A DNA stretch of 64,000 nt from Streptomyces flavochromogenes (GTDB lineage Bacteria; Actinomycetota; Actinomycetes; Streptomycetales; Streptomycetaceae): assembly GCF_000717595.1 (NCBI RefSeq), contig NZ_JNZO01000031.1, positions 27,029 through 91,028 on the forward strand, written 5' to 3'. The first letter of the stretch is position 1; each line of letters starts with the position of its first letter. The position numbers and the translations under genes are program-made. The notes beneath the pieces were generated by a model. It did no database searches. It had not been told where the DNA came from and was given only the letters and a program-made list of their open reading frames with translations. This document shows, in pieces, positions 23,803 through 31,596 of this stretch.

Positions 23803-25896
23803 TCAGACTCCGTCCTCGCGGCCCGGCGGCAGCGACGGCTCCCGCCAGGCACGGATGTCGCGCGGCCAGTGGGTGGCCGCGTCCCAGAGCGAACCGCTGC
23901 CCGTCAGATGACGGCCGGAGAGCCGGCGCAGTTCGTGCGCGAGGCGGTCGGCCACCTCGTCGTCGGGCAGCGCGAGCGGATCGGTCAGCAGCCATACGGC
24001 GTGCAGCAGTCGCCGTACGGACAGGTGGAGTTCGGTGGTGTCGTGGTCGAGTCCGGGAGGGAGGTCGTCGGCCGTTGCGCCTCTCGCTCCGCCCGGCGGC
24101 CGTCGGCCGAGGGCGATCGCCCGGCGCGGGTCCGGCCCGGTCCGGCCGTGCTCGCGGGGGTACGGGGCGGAGCCGATGAACCGCAGCCGCCTCAGCCAGC
24201 CGAGGACGTCCTGCTCCGGGAAGGTGAGCCGCAGCTGGGTGACGGCCTCCTCGGTGCGGCCGAGCGCCAGGTCGTGATGGAGGCGGTACGGGCCGGGCTC
24301 GGGGCCGTAGTGCCGGTGCAGCGTCTCGTGGACGGCGTGCCAGGCCGCGTACCGGGGATGGTCGCCGTCCTCGAAGCGGAGGCGGTGCAGGAGCAGGGCG
24401 CGCAGGAGCGGGTCGGCGACGAAGTGGCCCGAGCCCGGTTCGGAGGCGGCCCAGTCCTCGGAGCGCAGCCGGTCGCGGACGCGCAGCGCCACGTCCCCGT
24501 CCAGGGACTCGCCCTGGAGCCGGGCGTGGGCGAGCATCCGGGCGGACTCCTCGTCGTGGGCGGCGGCGAGCACGGCGTACGGGCCGGGCCGCCGCACCGG
24601 GAGGAGCTCGGCGAGGAGGGTGGGGGCGACGGGCACCGGCGGGGTGTCCTCGCGGAGTTCCACGGTCAGGTCGAGCAGCCCGCCCGGGGTGAGGCCTGCC
24701 CGCAGATGCTCCGGTGCCTCTCCTGCGGCCCGGCCGAGGAGGGCGACGCCGAGGGGGCGGCCACCGGTCAACCGGTGGACGGCGCGCGCGAGTTCGGTGG
24801 TTGTCCGGCCTGCCGGGTCGTGGTGGTCGAAGGCGGAGCGGGTCTGGGCGGGGGAGAGCGGTGTGAGCTCCACCGCGAGGATGCCGGAGCCGACGCGGGT
24901 GTCGCGCGGGCTCGGCGCCCGGTGCGCTGTCTCCGGCAGCCGGGTCCTGGTGGCGTTGCGCAGTCCCTCGTGCTCGCGGACCCGGGAGGTGGCGAGGACG
25001 ACGACCCGGTCGCGGCGCCCCTCGGAGCGGGCGCGCAGGACCGGTTCGACGAGCTGCCGGCCGAGCGGTTCGTGGGCGTTGTCGAGGAGGACCAGCGGGC
25101 GGCCGATCCGGCCGCCGCGCCGGATCCCCACGTACGGATGGAGGAGGTCCTCGGTCAGCGCGCCGACGAGGAAGCCCTCGGCCTCGGCGCGGCGCCGGCC
25201 GCCCTGCTCGAAGTCGATCGCGAGCTGCTGGAGCCCCGCCTTGCCGCGTCCGCCGGCGTTGCGATAGGTGCCGTACCAGCTTTCCGAGGTGCGCTGGAGG
25301 CGGCCGAACACCTCCTCCAGGACGGTCTCCACGGTCGCCTCGGCCAGCAGCCCGGCGAGCGGGACGGTGGCCTCGGCGAACGTGGCGGCCAGCTTGGCGA
25401 GCACCTTGCCGACCCAGTGGGTGGCCGCGCCCCTGGTCGGGTCGACGGTCGCGAGCAGCGGCCCGAGCCGCTGGAGGTCGCGGCGGGCCCGCTCGTCGTC
25501 CTCCTGCGACCAGCCGAGCGAGGCGACCGCGACGAGTCCGAGCGAGACCCGCGGGAACTTCACCGGCCGGGCGCCGAGCACCTTCGGCGACAGCTGTACG
25601 GCGAGCTCGGCGAGCGCCCCGGTGAGCGGGGTCCAGCCGGGGCCGTGGTCGGCGGGCGGCTCGATGTGCGCGCAGTCGAGGAGGGCCAGCGGCGTGTACC
25701 CCCTGTACCGGTTGCGGACCTCCTTGAGCAGGGCGGTCTTCCCCGTGCCGCGCCCGCCGGTGAAGACGGTGACCGGCGGATCGTCACCGTGCTCGAACGG
25801 CACCCGCGAGGCGCCGTGCTTCGTGAGGCCGCTGAGGCGCGCGACCAGTCCGGCATCGTGCAAGGCCGCCTCGCGGCCGTACAGCTCCCTGTCCAC
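23803..25896 (-). CDS. STAND-like P-loop NTPase
   Basis: 697 aa. Walker A is GGRGTGKT (47-54) and Walker B is LVLLDNAHE (268-276), followed by a sensor-1-like VVVLATSRV and a GRPLGVALLG winged-helix-type segment as in AAA/STAND signalling ATPases. The C-terminal half (about 430-690) is alpha-helical and may be a repeat or ligand-sensing region; it has no recognisable effector domain. No signal or membrane helix is present. It is followed after 4 nt by a membrane-anchored periplasmic-binding-like protein, and I infer a sensing complex. The upstream 89 bp contains an AT-rich stretch that should hold the promoter. Confidence 0.8.
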   Translation of the reverse strand: MDRELYGREAALHDAGLVARLSGLTKHGASRVPFEHGDDPPVTVFTGGRGTGKTALLKEVRNRYRGYTPLALLDCAHIEPPADHGPGWTPLTGALAELAVQLSPKVLGARPVKFPRVSLGLVAVASLGWSQEDDERARRDLQRLGPLLATVDPTRGAATHWVGKVLAKLAATFAEATVPLAGLLAEATVETVLEEVFGRLQRTSESWYGTYRNAGGRGKAGLQQLAIDFEQGGRRRAEAEGFLVGALTEDLLHPYVGIRRGGRIGRPLVLLDNAHEPLGRQLVEPVLRARSEGRRDRVVVLATSRVREHEGLRNATRTRLPETAHRAPSPRDTRVGSGILAVELTPLSPAQTRSAFDHHDPAGRTTTELARAVHRLTGGRPLGVALLGRAAGEAPEHLRAGLTPGGLLDLTVELREDTPPVPVAPTLLAELLPVRRPGPYAVLAAAHDEESARMLAHARLQGESLDGDVALRVRDRLRSEDWAASEPGSGHFVADPLLRALLLHRLRFEDGDHPRYAAWHAVHETLHRHYGPEPGPYRLHHDLALGRTEEAVTQLRLTFPEQDVLGWLRRLRFIGSAPYPREHGRTGPDPRRAIALGRRPPGGARGATADDLPPGLDHDTTELHLSVRRLLHAVWLLTDPLALPDDEVADRLAHELRRLSGRHLTGSGSLWDAATHWPRDIRAWREPSLPPGREDGV

Positions 25897-25985
25897 GAAC
25901 CGTCACCCCCGTCACAGTCAACTCAAGGATATCGACGGTGTGTTGGGAAAGCGGTCGGCTTTTCGAGTCTGTTCCGCACCTGTTG

Positions 25986-26921
25986 TCAGTCTGTGGCGAT
26001 CGCGTCGAGCTGGGCCCGCAGGTAGCCGTGCGACTCGATGCCGTGGATCGTCGTCCCGGGCGTGCACTCGTAGAAGTACACGAGCGACATCAGCTCCTCC
26101 GTGGGGACGTCGGCCGGTGGCGGCAGCACCCGGTGGCGCCCCGAACGCCACCGCCCGCCGGTCCAACCCGCCATCAGGTCACCGATGTTGACGGTGAACG
26201 CCGTCGGGTCGAAGGGGGCGTCCTGCCAGCCCCCGGCGTCGGTGAAGACCTGCAGGCCGCCTTTGCCGGCCTCCCGGTCCAGGACGGTGACCGTGCCGAA
26301 GTCCGTGTGCGGGCCGATCCGGAACTGGCCCGGCTCCGGCTCGCCCGTCCGCTCCCGCCCCGGATACCAGTTGATGTTGAAGCCGAAGGTGGGGTGTCCG
26401 GTGTGCCGGGTGAAGAAGTCCCGCTCCTCGCCGAGCGCCACGCCGAGCAGGTCCAGGACCCGGTCCGAGAGCGTCTTCATCTGCGCCAGATACGTCTCCA
26501 CCAGCGGCTTCAGCTCGGGCACCTCGGCCGGCCAGGTGTTCGGCAGGAACCATTCGGCGTCCACGGTCGGGTCGCCGGTCGGCTCGTCCGCCGCGAAGGA
26601 CAGCGACTCCTTCAGATCGGGCGGCGTCGCCGTACCCTCCGCGTACCCGTTGGCCTCCGCGCCCGGCCCGAGCCAGCCCCGGCCGCCGACCCGCACGGCG
26701 TACGGCTCCTTCACGGCGGGCGGGAGGTGGAAGAAGCGGCGGGCCGCCGACCGGATCTCGGCCCGGATTCCCGGGGCGACACCGTGCCCGGTCACCAGCA
26801 GGAAGCCGGCCTCGCGCAGGGCGCGGTCGACGGCGGGGAGCTGCGGGGCCGCGTCGCGGGCCAGGTCGATCGTGGGGAGGCTCGCCCCGCGCGACCCCTC
26901 CGCGCTCGTCCCTTCACTCAT
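25986..26921 (-). CDS. Isopenicillin N synthase-family 2-oxoglutarate/Fe(II) oxygenase
   Basis: 311 aa. The non-heme iron ligands are H205 and D207 in IGPHTDFGTVTVLD and H263 in SGRHRVLPPP; the latter region also supplies the R-x-S-type 2-oxoglutarate contact in modified form (RHRVLPPP). The N-terminal DIOX_N part (LPTIDL, then LREAGFLLVTGHGV) is intact. Likely reactions are hydroxylation or desaturation of a small molecule. It overlaps the upstream deaminase gene by 8 nt, so translation is coupled, and the two enzymes probably act in one pathway, perhaps on a pyrimidine or nucleobase (inference). Confidence 0.9.
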   Translation of the reverse strand: MSEGTSAEGSRGASLPTIDLARDAAPQLPAVDRALREAGFLLVTGHGVAPGIRAEIRSAARRFFHLPPAVKEPYAVRVGGRGWLGPGAEANGYAEGTATPPDLKESLSFAADEPTGDPTVDAEWFLPNTWPAEVPELKPLVETYLAQMKTLSDRVLDLLGVALGEERDFFTRHTGHPTFGFNINWYPGRERTGEPEPGQFRIGPHTDFGTVTVLDREAGKGGLQVFTDAGGWQDAPFDPTAFTVNIGDLMAGWTGGRWRSGRHRVLPPPADVPTEELMSLVYFYECTPGTTIHGIESHGYLRAQLDAIATD

Positions 26922-27366
26922 CGCCGATGTCCTCGTTCCACAGGGCCGGCTGTTCGGCGATGAACTTCCTCATCAGCGCGGTGCATTCGGGATCGTCGAG
27001 CACGAGGACCTCGACCCCGTGCTCCGCCAGCCAGTCGTGCCCGCCGTGGAAGGTCTCCGCCTCCCCGACGACCACCCGCGAGATCCCGAACTGCCGGACG
27101 AGACCCGAGCAGTACCAGCAGGGCGAGAGGGTCGTCACCATCGTCGTACCCCGGTACGAGCGCTGCCGGCCGGCGGCCCGGAAGGCGGCGGTCTCCGCGT
27201 GCGTCGACGGGTCCCCGTCCTGCACGCGCCGGTTGCGGCCGCGCCCGAGCAGCGCGCCGTCCGCCCCGTACAGCGCGGCCCCGATGGGGATCCCGCCCTC
27301 TTCCCGTCCGTCCCGGGCCTCGGCGAGGGCGGTGGCGAGCCACCGGTGGGCTTGTTCCTGGTCCAT
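26914..27366 (-). CDS. Yeast-type cytosine deaminase (CDA/dCMP deaminase superfamily)
   Basis: 150 aa. The zinc-binding motifs are H56-A-E58 and PCWYC (C83, C86). It matches fungal FCY1-type cytosine deaminase more than tRNA or cytidine deaminases: EEGGIPIGAALYGADGALLG, TMVTTLSPCWYC, VVVGEAETFHGG and the end WNEDIGDE correspond to FCY1 segments. The predicted reaction is cytosine to uracil plus ammonia, or a related base. It is the first gene of a unit with the IPNS-like oxygenase, 31 nt downstream of a small GntR gene in the same direction. Confidence 0.88.
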   Translation of the reverse strand: MDQEQAHRWLATALAEARDGREEGGIPIGAALYGADGALLGRGRNRRVQDGDPSTHAETAAFRAAGRQRSYRGTTMVTTLSPCWYCSGLVRQFGISRVVVGEAETFHGGHDWLAEHGVEVLVLDDPECTALMRKFIAEQPALWNEDIGDE

Positions 27367-27397
27367 GCGGGGAGCCTTCCCCGCCGGGCCCGGGGTG

Positions 27398-27682
27398 TCA
27401 CACCTGCTGGTGGCCCTCGTCCGTCGGCAGCGGATCGGCGACGAAGGTCCCCTTGCCGTGAACGGTCAGGATCAGACCGCGTTCGCGCAGGACGCGGGCG
27501 GCGCGGCGGACCGTGAGGTAGGCGACCCCGTACTCCTCGGCCAGGTCGCGTTCGGCGGGCAGACGAGCACCCGGGGGCAGCTCTCCCGCCGAGATGCGAG
27601 CCGCGATGTGGTCGGCCACCGCGACGTAAATCAGCTGGGGGCCCTGCGGGTTGAACTCGGGGATCTCGACGTGGTCGTTCAC
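27398..27682 (-). CDS. Minimal GntR-family DNA-binding protein
   Basis: 94 aa consisting almost only of the GntR winged helix: LIYVAVADHIAARISAGELP, then PAERDLAEEYGVAYLTVRRA, then the wing GLILTVHGKGTFVADPLP. The effector-binding domain of usual GntR proteins (FadR, HutC and others) is missing. It therefore acts either as a constitutive binder or through a partner. It is upstream of the deaminase-oxygenase pair and probably cotranscribed with it. Tandem 10-bp repeats 42-61 bp upstream of its start are a candidate binding site. Confidence 0.85.
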   Translation of the reverse strand: MNDHVEIPEFNPQGPQLIYVAVADHIAARISAGELPPGARLPAERDLAEEYGVAYLTVRRAARVLRERGLILTVHGKGTFVADPLPTDEGHQQV

Positions 27683-27723
27683 ACGACCAACGTAGGCATC
27701 GAAGACCTGTGCTAACCAGTGTT

Positions 27724-27743
27724 GAGCTATGCAGAGCTATACA
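27724..27743. promoter_or_regulatory. Tandem 10-bp repeats, candidate GntR site
   Basis: GAGCTATGCA and GAGCTATACA lie head to tail in the gap between the GntR gene and the divergent small gene at 27834. One turn of DNA per repeat would place two monomers on one face. This is inferred from position only. Confidence 0.4.
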
Positions 27744-27833
27744 TGCCCTCATAGGGTCGTCAGACACGAAGACCCCGGCGAGGTGGCTAGACCTCCCGGG
27801 GCATGGCCACCAACTACCAACGGAGTTGATGAC

Positions 27834-28190
27834 GTGCGGAACCCTATCGCGCGCGTACTGGGCCGGGCCTGGATCCCGCTCCTCCTCTGGCTGCTCATGC
27901 TCACCCTGCCGCCCACCGGCCGGCACCGGCCCCGGCCGGTCGCCCACCGCTCACCCCGGCCCCGGCGCGCCGTGGCCCCCGCGCCGCGCCATCGCGTCCC
28001 GACCCGGCGATCCCCGTACGCCAGGGAGCAGGCGCTGCTCCTCGACGGTGCTCGGTCGCCCCTGGAACGGCCCTACCTCGCGGCGGCCTCGGCGCGGGCC
28101 GAGCAGCGACGGCGGCGGCGGGCGTTGTGGTTCGCGACGGTGGGTGTCGACGTCGACCAGCGGAACATCCACGCCGGGTGTGTCCGATGA
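27834..28190 (+). CDS. Small basic membrane-associated protein
   Basis: 118 aa from a GTG at 27834, chosen for its GGAG ribosome binding site 8 nt upstream. The N-terminus (NPIARVLGRAWIPLLLWLLM) carries a single hydrophobic helix and then an Arg/Pro/His-rich tail (RRAVAPAPRHRVPTRRSPYA). Streptomyces genomes carry similar small proteins beside GntR genes; no function is known to me. It overlaps the next gene by 4 nt (ATGA), so the two are coupled, and it is divergent from GntR. Confidence 0.7.
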   Translation: MRNPIARVLGRAWIPLLLWLLMLTLPPTGRHRPRPVAHRSPRPRRAVAPAPRHRVPTRRSPYAREQALLLDGARSPLERPYLAAASARAEQRRRRRALWFATVGVDVDQRNIHAGCVR

Positions 28191-28534
28191 GCCGCTGCGG
28201 GGCGCGGAGGTCCGTGTTCGCCGTCGCGGAGGTGGTGCGGGCGGTGTGGGGCGGTTCGGTCTGCGTGCTCACGGTGGGGCACGACGGCCACCACCGCGAC
28301 CGGGCCGGTGACGGCTGGTGGGTGACGCCGGAGATCGCCGACGCCGTGAGTCTGTCGCTGCTGACCCATGCGCTCAGGGCTGTGCCCGAGCCGCCGGAGT
28401 TCACCTCGCCGCGCTGCGTCGTCGGCCGCCACGACCGCTGCCGGGACCACGTGCCCCGTGACAGCGGCGTACAGGGGGTCCGCCATCTCGTGTGCGCGTG
28501 CCCTTGCCATCAGGTGCCGCCCACCCTGCCCTGA
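28187..28534 (+). CDS. Small cysteine/histidine-containing hypothetical protein
   Basis: 115 aa. The C-terminal third has a possible zinc site: RCVVGRHDRCRDHVPRD and then LVCACPCHQ give six cysteines and several histidines. The N-terminal half is a small alpha/beta segment (FAVAEVVRAVWGGSVCVLTV). No named family is recognised. Translationally coupled to the upstream small basic protein; the pair ends before a strong hairpin terminator at 28599. Confidence 0.68.
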   Translation: MSRCGARRSVFAVAEVVRAVWGGSVCVLTVGHDGHHRDRAGDGWWVTPEIADAVSLSLLTHALRAVPEPPEFTSPRCVVGRHDRCRDHVPRDSGVQGVRHLVCACPCHQVPPTLP

Positions 28535-28598
28535 CGCCTCGGGCGAGCAGAGTCCCCGTCCGCTTCCCTTCCGGGGGCGCGGTCGCCTCAGCCGTCAC

Positions 28599-28630
28599 GT
28601 CCGTGGACCCGGCCTGCCGGGTCCACGGAC
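28599..28630 (+). terminator. Perfect 14-bp hairpin terminator
   Basis: Arms GTCCGTGGACCCGG and CCGGGTCCACGGAC with a 4-nt loop (cctg) lie 65 bp after the stop of the small cysteine-containing gene. Confidence 0.85.
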
Positions 28631-28678
28631 CTCCGGCCGGCAGGCCGGGCCGGTCGTTCCACCGGCTACCGTTCTCGT

Positions 28679-29068
28679 ATGTCCATGGTTCCGCCCGAGG
28701 TGACGGCCTTCGTCGCCGCGGCGTCCCGGCTGTCCGAACAGACGCTGGACGCGATCCGGCAGGCCACCGCCGCAGCGGTGGCATCCGGCACGTACGACGA
28801 TTCGGCCGTGCCCAAGCTCTCCGCCTCAGAGTTCAGCGCACTGAACAAGCAGGTCCGTGACGCCTTCGCCCCGCGGGCCGAGGAGCTCCGCGCCGGACGC
28901 CCGGGCGGGCTGCGGTCCGCCATCTCCCGGGTGACCCGGACCGCACAGGCGATCTGGAAGCGTGACCGGCTGACCACCGATCAGTACACCTCTCTCACCG
29001 GGATGTTCACGGCCTGCGGCGTCCCGTCGCCGCCCGGTGGTCCTGGATCCGGCGTCAGCTCGTCCTGA
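28679..29068 (+). CDS. Small helical hypothetical protein
   Basis: 129 aa, mostly alpha-helical (EVTAFVAAASRLSEQTLDAI, then KQVRDAFAPRAEELRAGRPG, then VTRTAQAIWKRDRLTTDQYT). No motif recognised. TACCGT (28667-28672) 6 nt before the ATG points to a leaderless mRNA. Its 3' end overlaps the decayed MFS gene on the other strand by 14 nt, and the final GGPGSGVSSS tail is probably readthrough of that junction, so the original C-terminus may have been different. Confidence 0.7.
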   Translation: MSMVPPEVTAFVAAASRLSEQTLDAIRQATAAAVASGTYDDSAVPKLSASEFSALNKQVRDAFAPRAEELRAGRPGGLRSAISRVTRTAQAIWKRDRLTTDQYTSLTGMFTACGVPSPPGGPGSGVSSS

Positions 29069-29366
29069 CCCCGGACGGCACCTGCGCGACGAACGGTGCG
29101 AAGGAGCCGATGACGAGGAAGGACGCGACGACCGCCCCGGTGGACAGGCTGAGGAGAACCGCGGGGTCGCGTGGTCCCCGCCGGTCGGCGAGGTGGCCGA
29201 GCGGCACTCCGGCCAGGGAGCCGACGGCCCATGCGAGCGTCGGACCGAGCCCGACCCGGGTCGGCGCCAGGCGGACGATGGGGGTGAAGTCCAGCGCCGA
29301 GCAGGTGTAGTGCGGGTGCAGGCCGTCCCCGACGGAGTTGCTCAGCTGGGCGGTGGCGAGTGTCCT
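29055..29366 (-). pseudogene. Truncated MFS transporter remnant
   Basis: About 103 codons that read as the first three transmembrane segments of a major facilitator protein: TLATAQLSNSVGDGL, LGPTLAWAVGSLAGVPLGHLADRRGPR (the loop 2-3 GxLADRxG motif) and VLLSLSTGAVVASFLVIGSF. No normal start precedes it, several expected residues look substituted (HPHYTCSALDFTP), and the remaining nine helices are absent, replaced by the stop after PSGVRTS. It is a gene relic. Confidence 0.75.
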
Positions 29367-29559
29367 GCCGCCTCCGCGCCAGGTGTCCCAAGGCTCTGGC
29401 CCATTCGTGCGTCGGAGGAACGGACCACTTCGCCGCCGATCGGCTGAGGCCCGGGGCCGCACCGGCCGGGTGCGCGGGGGACGGGCGGCGGGTGGCCTTA
29501 GCGTGCGGGTGCTCCGCCGTCGCGCGGGGCGCTTCCGTCGTTCTACCGAGAGGTCCTCC

Positions 29560-29751
29560 ATGCGTGCCCTGCTGACCGTCCTCGCCACCGGTGCCCTCGT
29601 CCTCGGCGCCGCCGGTGCCGCGAGTGCCGACGTGTACGTCGAATACGAGCCGGAGACCTCGCACACCATCGTGTTCGGCGACTGGCTCCAGTTCGCCCAC
29701 GACGACGTCTTCAACGCCGGCCACGACAACACCGTCGGCTCGGACAACTGA
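29560..29751 (+). CDS. Small secreted peptide
   Basis: 63 aa. Signal peptide MRALLTVLATGALVLGAAGA ends at ASA before DVYVEYEP; the mature peptide of about 40 residues is acidic, lacks cysteine and ends HDDVFNAGHDNTVGSDN. It resembles chaplins only in size and export, not in sequence. GAGAGG lies 6 nt before the ATG. It is alone on its transcript between the MFS relic and a strong terminator. Confidence 0.75.
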   Translation: MRALLTVLATGALVLGAAGAASADVYVEYEPETSHTIVFGDWLQFAHDDVFNAGHDNTVGSDN

Positions 29752-29757
29752 CATCCA

Positions 29758-29795
29758 CCGATCGCTCCGCCGCCCCCGGGAGGCGGAGCGATCGG
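29758..29795 (+). terminator. 14-bp hairpin terminator
   Basis: Perfect arms CCGATCGCTCCGCC and GGCGGAGCGATCGG with a 10-nt loop, 6 bp after the secreted peptide's stop. Confidence 0.85.
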
Positions 29796-29837
29796 CTGTG
29801 CCGATCGGGGGTATCGGGAGCCTCCCCCACTGGCCCG

Positions 29838-29866
29838 TGGACCGCTCCGGGCCCGCTTCGTAGCGT
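29838..29866 (+). promoter_or_regulatory. Promoter of the EamA transporter gene
   Basis: TGGACC (29838-29843) and TAGCGT (29861-29866) are 17 bp apart; the -10 box ends 7 nt before the ATG, which fits a leaderless transcript. Confidence 0.5.
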
Positions 29867-29873
29867 CGTTCCC

Positions 29874-30809
29874 ATGAGAAACGAAACGCGGGGAACCGTC
29901 GAACTCACCCTCGCCATGGTGCTCTCCGGCACCCTCGGCGTCTTCGTCGTCGAGTCCGGGGCCTCACCCTTCGAGGTGGTGTTCTTCCGGTGCCTGTTCG
30001 GGGCCGTCGCGCTCGGGGCGTACAGCCTGGCGCGGGGGTTCTTCACCGGACACGGGTTCACCGGGCGGAAGCTGGGACTGGCGGCGCTCGGCGGGGTGTT
30101 CATCGTCTTCAACTGGGTGTTCCTCTTCGAGGCGTACGAGGCCACCTCGATCTCGCTGGCCACCGTCGTCTACCACACCCAGCCCTTCTTCCTGGTGCTG
30201 CTCGGGGCGGTCTTCCTGCGGGAGCGGATCTCCGCGGGGAAGCTCGGATGGCTCGCGCTGGCCTTCGCCGGACTCGTCCTCGTGTCCGGGGTACGGCCCG
30301 GGGAGACGGCGTCCCTCAAGGGGCTGGGGTTCGCGCTCGCCGCCGCCGTGCTCTACGCCCTCGCGACCTTCGTGACCAAGCGGATCGCCGGCGTACGGCC
30401 GCATCTGATCGCCCTCGTGCAGGTCGTGACCGGTCTGCCGCTGCTGCTGCCGTTCGCCGACTTCGGGGCGGTGGGCGGGCCCGGCACCGGCTGGCTGTGG
30501 CTCGTGGGGCTCGGGATCATCCACACCGGGCTGATGTACGTGCTGATGTACGCCGCCTACGCCAAGCTGCCCACCGCCAAGATCGCGGTCCTGGCCTTCA
30601 CCTACCCGGCGGTCGCGATGGGCGTCGACTGGGCGGTGTACGGGCACCACATCGGGCTCGTCCAGGCGCTCGGTGTCCCGCTGATCGTCCTCGCGAGCCT
30701 CAAGGTCACCCTGTCGGGCTCTGCTCCCGCACGAGTCGTCGCGCCTGCTCCACGAACAGCCGGACATGAGCGGGAAGCCGCTTCCCCCGCCGCCACGCGA
30801 GCTGTGTGA
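29874..30809 (+). CDS. EamA/DMT superfamily transporter
   Basis: 311 aa with ten transmembrane helices in two EamA repeats; FFRCLFGAVALGAYSLARGF is helix 2 and YHTQPFFLVLLGAVFLRERI is helices 4-5 of repeat one. Such permeases export amino acids, nucleotides or drugs. The last about 35 residues (after LASLKVTLSG) are Ala/Arg-rich and read across the 3' end of the LysR gene in antisense; homologues normally stop near LKVTLS. The C-terminal extension is therefore suspected to come from loss of the native stop codon. Initiation is probably leaderless. Confidence 0.88.
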   Translation: MRNETRGTVELTLAMVLSGTLGVFVVESGASPFEVVFFRCLFGAVALGAYSLARGFFTGHGFTGRKLGLAALGGVFIVFNWVFLFEAYEATSISLATVVYHTQPFFLVLLGAVFLRERISAGKLGWLALAFAGLVLVSGVRPGETASLKGLGFALAAAVLYALATFVTKRIAGVRPHLIALVQVVTGLPLLLPFADFGAVGGPGTGWLWLVGLGIIHTGLMYVLMYAAYAKLPTAKIAVLAFTYPAVAMGVDWAVYGHHIGLVQALGVPLIVLASLKVTLSGSAPARVVAPAPRTAGHEREAASPAATRAV

Positions 30810-31596
30810 ACAGGGTGAACGGGGCCTCCCAGTCCAGCGCGACGAGCGTCCCGGACGTCAGCTCCGCCGCGACGGCCACCCGGGGAAGCAGCGCCACCCC
30901 GAGGCCCGCGGCCACCCCCCGCTTGGTCGCCTCGATCGTGCCGAACTCCATGAACGGCGGCGCCCACTCCCGCAGCTCCGCCTCGAAGAGGTCGCGGTAC
31001 GGACAGCCCGGCTCGGTGCCCACCAGCTGCGCCCCGGCCAGATCCGCGGCGGTCAGCCCCGTACGCCCCACCAGGGGATGTCCGGGACCCGCCACCAGGA
31101 CCAGCGGCTCGGGCGCGAGCACCTCCGACTCCAGGCCCTCGTGCTCCGTGTCCGGTTCCATCAGGAAACCGACGTCGTACGTGCCCTGCCGCAGCGCCTG
31201 CCGGGTCTCGTCGCCGAGCGTGGGCCGCAGCGTCAGCCGCACCGCCGGGTAGCGGTGGTGGAAGTACTCCAGGAGCGGCGGCAGCCGGTAGGAGGTGAGG
31301 GACTCCATCGTGCCGACGGCGATCGTGCCCGTGGGGTCCGCCGTGGCCGCCACCGCCGTACGGGCCTCCTCCGCCAGCTCCGCCATTCCCCGGGCGTACG
31401 GCAGCAGCCGCTCGCCGGCCTCGGTGAGGCGGATGCGGCTGCCGAGGCGCTCGAAGAGTTCCACGCCGAGCGAGGACTCCAGGGACCGGATCTGGCCGGT
31501 GACGCTGGACTGCGCGTAACCGAGTTCGGCGGCGGCCCGGGTGAAGGAGAGGACGGTGGCGACCTTCTCGAAGGTGGCCAGGAGCCGGAGCTCCAT
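30706..31596 (-). CDS. LysR family transcriptional regulator
   Basis: 296 aa. The N-terminal helix-turn-helix reads ELRLLATFEKVATVLSFTRA, then AELGYAQSSVTGQIRSLESS; the C-terminal co-inducer domain is complete (GTIAVGTMESL to the PHVRLFVEQ-like end). It is coupled to the upstream PLDNc_N gene by a TGATG overlap and converges on the EamA gene with 104 bp of overlap. LysR proteins usually regulate a divergent gene; here none is divergent, but the EamA gene is the likely partner. Confidence 0.92.
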   Translation of the reverse strand: MELRLLATFEKVATVLSFTRAAAELGYAQSSVTGQIRSLESSLGVELFERLGSRIRLTEAGERLLPYARGMAELAEEARTAVAATADPTGTIAVGTMESLTSYRLPPLLEYFHHRYPAVRLTLRPTLGDETRQALRQGTYDVGFLMEPDTEHEGLESEVLAPEPLVLVAGPGHPLVGRTGLTAADLAGAQLVGTEPGCPYRDLFEAELREWAPPFMEFGTIEATKRGVAAGLGVALLPRVAVAAELTSGTLVALDWEAPFTLFTQLAWRRGKRLPAHVRLFVEQARRLVREQSPTG

